NCBI RefSeq assembly: GCF_003116815.1
Contig: NZ_QDKQ01000071.1
Span: 186,001-250,000, forward strand
Length of the DNA: 64,000 nucleotides
DNA from: Caulobacter endophyticus
Lineage (GTDB): Bacteria > Pseudomonadota > Alphaproteobacteria > Caulobacterales > Caulobacteraceae
Direction of reading: 5' to 3'
The position numbers and the translations under genes were made by a program. The notes below the pieces were generated by a model. The model made no database searches. It was not told the origin of the DNA and saw only the letters and a list, made by a program, of their open reading frames with translations. Positions 40,191-47,481 of this stretch are shown here, piece by piece. Positions within the stretch are counted from its first letter, which is position 1. The number at the start of each line of letters is the position of its first letter.

Positions 40191-40736
40191 ATGCGACTTC
40201 GATCCATGCTCGCGGCGGTCTTGTGCCTGGCCCAGGCGCCGCTGCTCGCCGCCGGCGGCGCCCATGCGGCCGAGGATCCGCCGCCGACCCCGCCGCCAGT
40301 CGAGGTGGAGGCGCTGGCTGGCTGCTGGAAAGGCCAGGGAACAGTGATGGGCAAGCCGGTGACGATCGCCCTGAAGGCTGCGCCGATCGTCGGGGGCGCG
40401 ATGATGCTGGTCCAGGCCGACAGCGCCGCCAAGGCCGATCCGACCGACGCCTATGCCGCCCACCTGCTGCTGGGCGGGCGCAAGACCAAGGCGGGCGAAC
40501 CCGCCGCCATCGTGGGCCTCTGGGCCGACAGCTTCGGCGGCGACGGCGCCTCGCAGGGAGCGGGCAAGGTGACGGCGGACGGCTTCGAGGTGACCTATCC
40601 GTATGGCGAGACCGCTTTCGTCAATCGCTGGGTCCGGTCCGGGGAGCATCTGGGCTGGTCCATCGTCATGCGCGGCGCGGGCGGCAAGGAGCAGGGCTTC
40701 GCGAGTTATGAGCTGGACCGGGTCGGCTGCCCGTAG
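40191..40736 (+). CDS. Secreted protein of unknown function
   Basis: 181 residues with a signal peptide of about 26 residues ending AHA, then a Pro-rich linker (EDPPPTPPPVEVE) and a compact domain rich in beta-strand patterns (LAGCWKGQGTVMGKPVTIALK, GGAMMLVQADS, VTADGFEVTYPYGETAFVNRW). Two Cys remain, at the domain start and the very end, and could form a disulfide. The pattern recalls lipocalin-like/DUF1579-type periplasmic proteins, though no confident family is recognised. ATG 40191 gives a proper signal peptide. Confidence 0.75.
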   Translation: MRLRSMLAAVLCLAQAPLLAAGGAHAAEDPPPTPPPVEVEALAGCWKGQGTVMGKPVTIALKAAPIVGGAMMLVQADSAAKADPTDAYAAHLLLGGRKTKAGEPAAIVGLWADSFGGDGASQGAGKVTADGFEVTYPYGETAFVNRWVRSGEHLGWSIVMRGAGGKEQGFASYELDRVGCP

Positions 40737-40748
40737 AGGGGGCGTCAG

Positions 40749-40857
40749 GATGCTCCCTCTGAAGGGGGAGCTGTTGCGGAGCGATCGAGGGGGCTGACCT
40801 TATCAGGGACTTCCCCCTCCGGCCCTTCGGGCCACCTCCCCCTTCGGGGGGAGGATC
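40749..40857. repeat. Palindromic REP-like pair flanking repeat copy B
   Basis: Two inverted hairpin units (GCTCCCTCTGAAGGGGGAGC and CTCCCCCTTCGGGGGGAG) with a CCGGCCCTTCGGG stem between. It is the inverted counterpart of 20484-20617 and begins 12 bp after the preceding stop codon. Confidence 0.75.
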
Positions 40858-41385
40858 TTTGGGTACAGGCTCGCGCTCTCATGCGGCTTGCCGCTGAGTG
40901 GATGGAGAGGGCGCGGGGCGTCCGGGCCTCGCCCGGATGTGTTTGTTCTAAGTACCGTTTCGACGAAGCAGAACGCCCCGCGCGATCGTTTGTCCTCAGG
41001 CCGGGGCGCGCAGGCCTCTTCCGCCTTTGACCCCTTCCCCATGCAGTGCGCCCCGTTTGTTGGCGGCCAGGCGTGCATGGCGGCGCGGACCCTTGGACGG
41101 GCGGAAGGCTAAGTCGGCAGCCTCCCGATGGATGGGTTTACGTCCCCCATCCTCATTTAAGCCTGGCCCGGCCCTGCTCACGCAGCTCCGGCGGCCCCGC
41201 TCGATCGCGTCCACGTCGCCGCTTCGGGCCGGATCCTTGCGCCCTCTCCCTGCGACGGGACCCAATGATTATGCGGCGGGATTCAGCGCGTCTGATCCAG
41301 GCGTTTGAGAAAGTTGCAAGTGGCTGGATTGGTTCAGGTCTTTGCGCCGAACGCCGGGGATCCACGCTGCTCTATCCCCGTCTGA
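40858..41385 (-). repeat. Structured ~520 bp dispersed repeat, copy B (inverted)
   Basis: Reverse complement of 19960-20483, about 90% identical in the core by eye. The long stem is kept exactly: GCGCGGGGCGT (40911-40921) and ACGCCCCGCGC (40973-40983), with CCGGGC-CTC-GCCCGG directly inside. Differences cluster in loops and in the outer third. One extra base near 40877 relative to copy A breaks the common reading frame. No gene is seen here. Confidence 0.75.
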
Positions 41386-41397
41386 CCCACCTTCCGT

Positions 41398-41489
41398 AAA
41401 ATCCCCGCGAAAGCGGGGACCCAGGTGTTTTCTGAAACGCGCGGCGCTCGACGATAAAAAGCCTAGGTCCCCGCTTTCGCGGGGATTTT
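41398..41489. repeat. Palindromic repeat, AAAATCCCCGC type
   Basis: Arms AAAATCCCCGCGAAAGCGGG (41398-41417, continuing to 41425) and its complement ending GCGGGGATTTT (to 41489). Each arm also forms its own CCCCGC-GAAA-GCGGGG hairpin. It is a different family from the CTCCCCC elements. Confidence 0.7.
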
Positions 41490-41567
41490 GCGGGTGGGGT
41501 GTGGTCTTGCTCCGAGAGGGCTGCCAGCCCTGCCCAAGCTGGGGACGGTAATCCTTAGCGCCGACGC

Positions 41568-41618
41568 TGCCCCCTCCGGCCCTTCGGGCTGCCTCCCCCT
41601 TCAGGGGAGGATCTTGGG
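41568..41618. repeat. Single REP-like unit
   Basis: CCGGCCCTTCGGG stem followed by CTCCCCCTTCAGGGGAG: half of the composite found at 40749 and 20484. It lies 35 bp beyond the 3' end of the radical SAM gene. The stretch 41490-41567 shows nothing recognisable. Confidence 0.65.
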
Positions 41619-41652
41619 AGGCGCCTTCTTCGTCCTTCGGATCTTGTCGCCG

Positions 41653-43146
41653 CTACTCCGCCGCCGCCGCACCGCGCATGCCGCCCATTATCCGCTGCGC
41701 CTGCTCGATCAAGGACCGTCGGCGCTCGGCGGCCTGGGCGTGCTGGCGTTCGACCTCGGCGAGGTCGGCGGCGCAGTGGGGGCAGTCGGTCTCGTGGGGC
41801 CAGACGTACTGGTCGCAGGAGCGGCAGACCTTCAGCCGGGGCGGAAGGGCGCCGCCGACGGCGGTGCGCTGGCGGTGGGCGATGTGCACGCGGGCCGGAT
41901 CGCGGACGGGCAGGGGAACGGCCTGGGCGCCGGGTATGGCTTCGCGGACCAGGGCGAACTCACCGATGGCGAAGCTGTCGGGCGGGGCGTCCTTGACCTT
42001 GGTTACTCGCTCGCGCCAGCCGTGGCGGGCGAGGTCGAGGACCCGGTGGTGGCAGTAGGGGTTGTTGCCGCGCTTGCCCAGCAGCGACTCCGAGGTCCAG
42101 GTGCAGCCGGCCCGGCAGACGTCGGCGTAATAGCAGGTGCGGCAGTAGTCGTAGAGCTCCTCGACGTCGCGCACGCGGCCGAAGGCGATCTTTTCGCTGT
42201 AGCGCCAGATGTCGGCGAGGCTCATCTCGCGGACGTTGCCGGCGGCGTAGAGCGAGGTGGCCAGGGACGGGCAGCCCTTGATCGTGCCGTCGGCCTCGAT
42301 GCCGATGCCGCCCTGGCCGGCCGCGCAGCCGTTCCAATGGTCGGCCTCGTCGCCCAGGCCCCGCCACATACGCTCGTAGGGGCCGAAATAGCCGACATTG
42401 TTGCCGACGATCATCAGGAGCCCCCGCTCCAGCCCCTCGCGATAGAGCCTGGCCAGGAGCGGCATGACGTCGAGCAGCTGGTAGGGCTGCAGCAGGAGGT
42501 CGGGATTGTCGACGGCGTTGCCCATGGCCACGGTCAGCTGGATCTGCCAGTGGGTGGCGCCGGCCTCGATGATCCGCTCCATCAGCTCGGGCAGGTGAGC
42601 GGCGGTCTCGGCCCCGATCTGCGTGTTGACCGAGACGGCCAGGCCCCGGGCCTTGGCGCGCCTCAGGGCGCTGATCGCCTGGTCGTAGGAGCCTGGCACG
42701 CCGCGCACCCGGTCGTGCAGGTCGGGCAGGCCGTCGATCGACACGCCGATGCCCTGCAAGCCGGCATCGGCCGCCTCGTCCAGGCGCTTGTCGGTGAGAT
42801 TGCGGGCGCCGGTCTGGACGGCGGTGCGGATGCCGTGCGAGCGGCTGCGGCGGATCAGCTCGATCCAGTCGCGGCGCAGATAGGCCTCGCCGCCGATCAA
42901 GGTCAGCTCGCGCGTGCCCAGGGCGGCCAGGTGGTCGATCAGTTCCAGCGCCTCGGCCGGGTTCAGCTCGTCGGGACGCGGCCGGCCGGCGCGCGAACCG
43001 CAGTGCTGGCACTTGAGATTGCAGGCGAGGGTGACCTCCCAGACCACGTGGACGGGGGTCAGCTGCTCATAGTCCTCGTCCGTGCGGAAGCGGACGGACT
43101 TGCCTTCCGGGCTGGTCCGAACGGCGGGCGGCAAGGTGTCGGTCAT
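41653..43146 (-). CDS. Radical SAM/SPASM enzyme, GDL-motif-peptide-associated maturase
   Basis: A 497-residue enzyme that should use a [4Fe-4S] cluster and SAM to modify a peptide. The CX3CX2C cluster motif is in TLACNLKCQHCGSRAG (residues ~40-50). The TIM-barrel part has TLIGGEAYLRRDWIELI and GVSIDGLPDLHDRVRGVPGS. The SPASM-like region (~280-385) has HWNGCAAGQGGIGIEADG, GTIKGCPSL, and CRTCYYADVCRAGCTW, enough cysteines for one or two auxiliary clusters. The C-terminal ~60 residues add a CX2C...CX2C zinc-ribbon-like pair (CRSCDQYVWPHETDCPHC). Two small peptides of the GDL/DUF1843 type are encoded just upstream on the same strand. Family name is from memory; the peptide substrate is inference from proximity. 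Confidence 0.85.
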   Translation of the reverse strand: MTDTLPPAVRTSPEGKSVRFRTDEDYEQLTPVHVVWEVTLACNLKCQHCGSRAGRPRPDELNPAEALELIDHLAALGTRELTLIGGEAYLRRDWIELIRRSRSHGIRTAVQTGARNLTDKRLDEAADAGLQGIGVSIDGLPDLHDRVRGVPGSYDQAISALRRAKARGLAVSVNTQIGAETAAHLPELMERIIEAGATHWQIQLTVAMGNAVDNPDLLLQPYQLLDVMPLLARLYREGLERGLLMIVGNNVGYFGPYERMWRGLGDEADHWNGCAAGQGGIGIEADGTIKGCPSLATSLYAAGNVREMSLADIWRYSEKIAFGRVRDVEELYDYCRTCYYADVCRAGCTWTSESLLGKRGNNPYCHHRVLDLARHGWRERVTKVKDAPPDSFAIGEFALVREAIPGAQAVPLPVRDPARVHIAHRQRTAVGGALPPRLKVCRSCDQYVWPHETDCPHCAADLAEVERQHAQAAERRRSLIEQAQRIMGGMRGAAAAE

Positions 43147-43233
43147 GCGCGCTTTTCCCCCGAACGCGATGGGCTGGCCCCGAAACGCGATGGGCGGCGG
43201 CGTCGCCGAAGAGGCGCCGCCGCCCGCGCCTGA

Positions 43234-43410
43234 CTAGCTCTTGCGGCCTTCGAGCTTGGCGATCTCGAGCTTGAGCAGCGGCAGCAGGGTGGCCACATCG
43301 CCGTACTCGGCCAAGTGGGCCTCGGCCGCGGCCTCGGCTTCCTTCAGGCGCGAGAGGTCGCCCGAGGCGATGGCGTCGGTTACGGCGACGCCGTAGGGCT
43401 TGATGTTCAT
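43234..43410 (-). CDS. GDL-motif (DUF1843-like) small peptide 2
   Basis: 58 residues, no signal peptide: MNIKPYGVAVTDAIASGDL..., then Lys/Ala/Glu-rich helical sequence with HLAEYGDVATLLPLLKLEIA. It is clearly paralogous to the gene 5 bp upstream: they share TDA, ASGDL, AEAHL, YGDVATLL and LKLEIAK. The ASGDL motif is what names this peptide class. It lies 87 bp ahead of the radical SAM gene in the same direction, so it is the most likely precursor substrate. There is no obvious leader cleavage site, and Tyr, Asp, His and Asn residues offer possible modification sites. Confidence 0.8.
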   Translation of the reverse strand: MNIKPYGVAVTDAIASGDLSRLKEAEAAAEAHLAEYGDVATLLPLLKLEIAKLEGRKS

Positions 43411-43415
43411 GCGGA

Positions 43416-43589
43416 TCAGGCCTCGGCTTTGGCGATTTCGAGCTTCAGGGCGGTCAGCAGCGTGGCCACGTCGCCGTACTGCTGCAGGTGGGCCTCGGCC
43501 TCGGCGGCCAGCTTCTTCAGCTGTTCGAGATCGCCGGAGGCGACGGCGTCGGTAATGGTGACGGCGTAGAGCGGTCGGAACGACGACAT
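43416..43589 (-). CDS. GDL-motif (DUF1843-like) small peptide 1
   Basis: 57 residues beginning MSSFRPLYAVTITDAVASGDL and containing AEAHLQQYGDVATLLTALK. The gene is too short for many gene finders. Two thirds of positions match peptide 2, so the pair arose by tandem duplication. GAGAAAA precedes the ATG (reading leftward). It is first in the three-gene unit, with a 234-bp gap to sseA upstream that holds a dyad and a TTGACA box. Confidence 0.8.
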   Translation of the reverse strand: MSSFRPLYAVTITDAVASGDLEQLKKLAAEAEAHLQQYGDVATLLTALKLEIAKAEA

Positions 43590-43784
43590 GGCGTTTTCTC
43601 CCCACGGGCGCGCCGGCGGCTCCGCCGGTCGCGCGGTTGCGTGCTCGGCGCGGGCTGCGCGCCGATGGTCGTTAAGCTGACGGGCACTGGCGGGGAGAGG
43701 CGCGCGGCGTGGCCGCGATCCAAGGCGGTGCGGGACCGACCCCCAACACGTCGAGGGTCGGCCACGGAATGCGCCTTGTCAATC

Positions 43785-43801
43785 CAGGATTGTATATCCT
43801 G
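43785..43801. promoter_or_regulatory. Dyad upstream of the GDL peptide genes
   Basis: CAGGAT-N5-ATCCTG, with TTGACA (minus strand, 43777-43782) just downstream in the direction of the peptide genes. A -10 box is not clear. A short GTGTTTTTACAC pairing lies at 43818-43830, overlapping the sseA end. Together these suggest that the peptide unit has its own controlled promoter. Confidence 0.35.
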
Positions 43802-43823
43802 AGCGTGTAATCTTTGGGTGTTT

Positions 43824-44678
43824 TTACACAGCCGGCCCGGTCGCGACCGGGGCGTCGTCGCGCCCGCCCCATTCGGTCCACGAGCCGTCGTAGACGGCGG
43901 CCCTCGGCTTGCCCAGGCGATTCAGTGCCAGCGACACGACCGAGGCGGTGATGCCCGACCCGCAGGTGGTGGCGATCGGCTTGTCGATGTCGACGCCGGC
44001 GTCGGCGAAGACGGTCTTCAGCTGGTCGGCGGGCAGCATGGCGCCATCGGGACCCAGCAGGGCCGACAGCGGGATGTTGCGCGAGCCGGGAATGTGGCCG
44101 CTGGCCAGGCCCGCGCGGGGCTCGGGAACCTCGCCGTTGAAGCGCGGAGCCGCGCGGGCGTCGATCACCTGCTCGCGGCCGGTCTCCAGGTTCTTCTTCA
44201 TCTGGTCGAAGGAGCGGACGAGGTCGGCCTGCAGGCGCGGGGTGAAGTGGCGCTCCTGCGGGACGGCGGGACCGTCCTCAAGCGGGCGGCCCTCGGCGAT
44301 CCACTTGGGCAGGCCGCCGTCCAGCACCACGACGTCCTCGTGGCCCATCACGCGGAAGTTCCACCACACGCGGGCGGCCGGCAGGATGCTGGTGCTGTCG
44401 TAGACGACGATGCGCGAGCCGTCGCCGAGGCCCAGCTTGCGCACCCGCGAAGCGAACTTCACGCCGCTGGCCAGCATGTGGGGCAGGGGCGAGGTCTCGT
44501 CGGAGATCTCGTCTATGTCGAAGAACACCGCGCCGGGGATGTGGCCGGCCTCGAACTCGACCTTCGGATCGCGCGGCGTGCCGGGCATGAACCACGAGGC
44601 GTCGACGATGCGCACGTCCGGGGCGTCGAGATGGTCGGCCAGCCAGGCGGTCGAGACGAGCGGATCGGCGTGGGTCAT
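43824..44678 (-). CDS. sseA: 3-mercaptopyruvate sulfurtransferase
   Basis: A 284-residue two-domain rhodanese that moves sulfur from 3-mercaptopyruvate to acceptors. The inactive N-terminal domain has GHIPGAVFFDIDEISD and VVYDSTSILPAARVWW. The C-terminal domain has VIDARAAPRFNGEVPEPR, GHIPGSRNIP and the active-site loop CGSGIT with Cys239. That loop (CG[S/T]G[V/I]T) marks mercaptopyruvate rather than thiosulfate enzymes. It follows cysK by 78 bp on the same strand, a sulfur amino acid context. Confidence 0.92.
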   Translation of the reverse strand: MTHADPLVSTAWLADHLDAPDVRIVDASWFMPGTPRDPKVEFEAGHIPGAVFFDIDEISDETSPLPHMLASGVKFASRVRKLGLGDGSRIVVYDSTSILPAARVWWNFRVMGHEDVVVLDGGLPKWIAEGRPLEDGPAVPQERHFTPRLQADLVRSFDQMKKNLETGREQVIDARAAPRFNGEVPEPRAGLASGHIPGSRNIPLSALLGPDGAMLPADQLKTVFADAGVDIDKPIATTCGSGITASVVSLALNRLGKPRAAVYDGSWTEWGGRDDAPVATGPAV

Positions 44679-44756
44679 GGCTGGCCTTTCGGATTTAGGC
44701 GCCCTGATCGGGCGGCGGCAACTTCACGTGCGTCGCAGCCCCGCGCAAGCGCGCCT

Positions 44757-45755
44757 TTACAGCCAGGGCGGGGTCGGCAGGCCCTTCTCGGCCAGGAAGG
44801 CGGGGTTGAAGAGCTTGCTCTGGTAGCGCGAGCCGTGGTCGCAGAGGATGGTCACGATGGTGTGGCCGGGGCCAAGGTCGCGGGCCAGGCGCACGGCGCC
44901 GGCGACATTGATGCCCGTCGAGCCGCCCAGGCACAGGCCCTCGTGCTGCACCAGATCGAAGATCTGCTGCATCATCTCCTCGTCGGAGACGCGGTAGGGG
45001 TGGTCGATGGCCAGGCCTTCGAGATTGGCGGTGATCCGGCCCTGGCCGATGCCCTCGCTGATCGAATTGCCCTCGGCCTTCAGCTCGCCGGCGGCGTACC
45101 AGTTGTAGAGCGAGGCGCCGCCCGGGTCGGCCAGGCCGATCTTCACCTCCGGCTTGCGCTCGCGCAGGGCCTGGGCCACGCCCGCCAGGGTGCCGCCCGA
45201 GCCGACCGCGCAGATGAAGCCGTCGACCTTGCCGCCGGTCTGCTCCCAGATCTCCGGGCCGGTCGTGTCGTAGTGGGCCTGGCGGTTGGCGACGTTGTCG
45301 AACTGGTTGGCCCAGATCGCGCCGTTGGGCTCGGTCCTGGCCAGTTCCTCGGCCAGGCGGCCGGAGTAGCGGACGTAGTTGTCGGGGTTGGAGTAGGGGG
45401 CGGCGTCGACCTCGACCAGCTCGGCGCCGAGCAGGCGGATGGCGTCCTTCTTCTCCTGGCTCTGGGTGCGCGGGATGACGATGGTGGTCTTGTAGCCCAG
45501 CGCCGAGGCGACCATGGCTAGGCCGATGCCGGTGTTGCCGGCCGTGCCCTCGACCACGCGGCCGCCCGGACGCAGAAGGCCCTTGGCTTCCGCGTCGCGG
45601 ATGATGCTGAGCGCGGCGCGGTCCTTCACCGACTGGCCGGGGTTCATGAACTCGGCCTTGCCCAGGATCTCGCAGCCGGTGGCCTCGCTGGCCCGGTTGA
45701 GGCGGATCAGCGGCGTATTGCCGATGGCGTCGAGAACGTTGGCGGTGACGGGCAT
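44757..45755 (-). CDS. cysK: Cysteine synthase A (O-acetylserine sulfhydrylase)
   Basis: Makes cysteine from O-acetylserine and sulfide using PLP. The protein has 332 residues: ANVLDAIGNTPLIRLNR at the N-terminus, the PLP lysine Lys44 in NPGQSVKDRAA, the substrate loop EGTAGNTGIG (TSGNTG in most CysK, here TAGNTG), and the phosphate-binding GSGGTLAG. The TAGNTG form and slightly longer C-terminus (SRYQSKLFNPAFLAEKGLPTPPWL) occur in an alphaproteobacterial CysK branch. Cystathionine beta-synthase-like activity cannot be excluded. Confidence 0.9.
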   Translation of the reverse strand: MPVTANVLDAIGNTPLIRLNRASEATGCEILGKAEFMNPGQSVKDRAALSIIRDAEAKGLLRPGGRVVEGTAGNTGIGLAMVASALGYKTTIVIPRTQSQEKKDAIRLLGAELVEVDAAPYSNPDNYVRYSGRLAEELARTEPNGAIWANQFDNVANRQAHYDTTGPEIWEQTGGKVDGFICAVGSGGTLAGVAQALRERKPEVKIGLADPGGASLYNWYAAGELKAEGNSISEGIGQGRITANLEGLAIDHPYRVSDEEMMQQIFDLVQHEGLCLGGSTGINVAGAVRLARDLGPGHTIVTILCDHGSRYQSKLFNPAFLAEKGLPTPPWL

Positions 45756-45869
45756 GGTCGAAAATCTGCGGCTTCGCGCGAAGAGGCGCCGTTGGAGGCA
45801 ACGGTAGATCGCGATGCGGCCGCCCGGATCAATCCAGTTTTCCTGAAAGCGGCGGCTTTCGGGCCAGGT

Positions 45870-46154
45870 TCAGTGGGCCGTGGGTTCGGTCTGGATGACG
45901 TTGAGCAGGGCAAGACCCCCAGCCGCCGCCGTCGCCGCGCACCAGGCGCCGCAGAGGCCGTCTATGCCCACCAGGCTGTTCTCGACCGCGTCGGCCATGA
46001 TGCCCTCGGCGACCAGGGAGGACGGCTCGCCCAGCAGCTGGTTGTCGTGCAGTTCGCGGCACCAGGCGCCGACCGCCTCGACGGGGGTCTCGGCGTCGAA
46101 CTGCGAGAGGTAGGTGCCGCCGTGATAGTCGAGGACCAGGGTGAAGAGCGACAC
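45870..46154 (-). CDS. Small protein of unknown function downstream of cfa
   Basis: 94 residues, starting MSLFTLVLDYHGGTYLSQFDAE. It is predicted cytoplasmic, mixed alpha/beta with a hydrophobic C-terminal stretch (CGAWCAATAAAGGLALLNVI) and three Cys. The GTG start at 46154 is supported by GAGGAG eight bases upstream. It begins 13 bp after the cfa stop on the same strand and so is co-transcribed with it. No family recognised; link to membrane lipid modification is positional only. Confidence 0.65.
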   Translation of the reverse strand: MSLFTLVLDYHGGTYLSQFDAETPVEAVGAWCRELHDNQLLGEPSSLVAEGIMADAVENSLVGIDGLCGAWCAATAAAGGLALLNVIQTEPTAH

Positions 46155-46167
46155 TGGCAATGCTCCT

Positions 46168-47394
46168 CTAGCTCTTGGCCAGGCCAAGCTGGACGACGTT
46201 GGTCCGCTCCGTGCGGAAACCGGCCTCGCAATAGCTGAGATAGAAGCGCCACAGCCGGCGGAAGCGCTCGTCGAAGCCCAGCGGCCGGATCTGGTCCCAG
46301 GCCGCCTCGAAGCGCCTGGCCCATTCGGCCAGGGTGTCGGCGTAGTCCTGGCCAAAGCGCCGCACGCCGTCCCAGGAAAGGCCGGCCTTGTCGGTCTCCT
46401 GGCGCAGGCGGGTCTCGCTGGGCAGCATGCCGCCCGGGAAGATGTAGCGCTGGATGAAGTCGGTGTGCCGGCGGTAGCGGTCGAACAGGTCGTCCTTGAT
46501 GGTGATGATCTGCAGGCCGGCGCGGCCGCCCGGCGTCAGCACGTCGTGGATCTTGCCGAAATAGGTCGGCCAGTATTCCTCGCCGACGGCCTCGAACATC
46601 TCGATCGAGGCCACGCCGTCGAACTGGCCCCGCACGTCGCGATAGTCGATCAGCCTGATGTCGGCCTTTTCGGCCAGGCCCTGGTCGAACAGGCGCTTCC
46701 TGGCGAAGTCGTGCTGGGCGGGCGAGATGGTGATGCCGGTGACCTTGGCTCCGACCTCCCTGGCGGCGTACTCGGCGAAGCCGCCCCAGCCGCAGCCGAT
46801 CTCCAGCACGTGCTTGCCGGGCGCAAGGCCGATGGACTGGGCCAGGGCCTCGTACTTGCGGGTTTGGGCCGCGTCGAGCGAGGCGGAGGCGTCCTTGTCG
46901 TAGAGGGCCGACGAATAGGTCATCGTCCGGTCCAGCCACTGGGAATAGAAGGCGTTGCCCAGGTCGTAATGGGCGTGGATGTTGCGCTTGGAGCCGCTGC
47001 GGTCGTTGCGGTTCATCCAGTGGAAGATGACGTTGATCAGGTGCATGACGGGATTACCCCGCACCAGCGCCGCCAGCTTGTCGAAGTTCAGCGCGAAGGC
47101 GGTCAGCACCGCCGACAGGTCGGGCGTGTCCCACTCGCCGGCCATGTAGCCCTCGGCGAAGCCGATGTCGCCCGAGGCGAAGGCGCGGCGGATGAAGCGA
47201 TAGTCGCGGATGCGGACCACGGCGTCGGGGCCCGGCGTCTTGCCGTCGATGCGCAGCGGCTTGCCCGAAGGCAGGACGAAGGTGAGGGATCCGATCGCCC
47301 AGTTCTCGACGGCGATATGCAGCGCCGTGCGGAAGGCCGGCGGCGCGGCGCGGAGATCTTCGTCACGCCACGAGGCGGGCAAGGTGTCGGTCAT
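46168..47394 (-). CDS. cfa: Cyclopropane-fatty-acyl-phospholipid synthase
   Basis: Adds a methylene from SAM across the double bond of membrane lipid acyl chains. The protein has 408 residues. The N-terminal lipid-binding domain (~1-120) leads into NIHAHYDLGNAFYSQWLDRTM, a strong family signature, then YSSALYDKDASASLDAAQ, the SAM site VLEIGCGWGGFAEYAA (~200), SIEMFEAVGEEYWPTYF and IQRYIFPGGMLPSE. ATG 47394 is preferred to a TTG four codons upstream. It forms a two-gene unit with the small downstream gene. Confidence 0.93.
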   Translation of the reverse strand: MTDTLPASWRDEDLRAAPPAFRTALHIAVENWAIGSLTFVLPSGKPLRIDGKTPGPDAVVRIRDYRFIRRAFASGDIGFAEGYMAGEWDTPDLSAVLTAFALNFDKLAALVRGNPVMHLINVIFHWMNRNDRSGSKRNIHAHYDLGNAFYSQWLDRTMTYSSALYDKDASASLDAAQTRKYEALAQSIGLAPGKHVLEIGCGWGGFAEYAAREVGAKVTGITISPAQHDFARKRLFDQGLAEKADIRLIDYRDVRGQFDGVASIEMFEAVGEEYWPTYFGKIHDVLTPGGRAGLQIITIKDDLFDRYRRHTDFIQRYIFPGGMLPSETRLRQETDKAGLSWDGVRRFGQDYADTLAEWARRFEAAWDQIRPLGFDERFRRLWRFYLSYCEAGFRTERTNVVQLGLAKS

Positions 47395-47481
47395 CAGCGC
47401 TCCCAATCCCTTGAATGGGACAAGTAAGACCCCCGAAAGCCGAACTGTAAATGGGGCCGCTGGGCAACGTTCACCAGGGGA

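Noticed and set aside
40945..40965. Possible SOS (LexA) box in the long repeat, GTTC...GTTTC
   Set aside because: Caulobacter LexA sites need GTTC-N7-GTTC; spacing here is 8 and the second half reads GTTT.
43130..47394. 17 identical bases at the start of the rSAM gene (43130-43146) and of cfa (47378-47394), both encoding MTDTLP
   Set aside because: Too short to show common origin or shared control; the rest of both genes differs, so chance or a favoured initiation sequence is enough.
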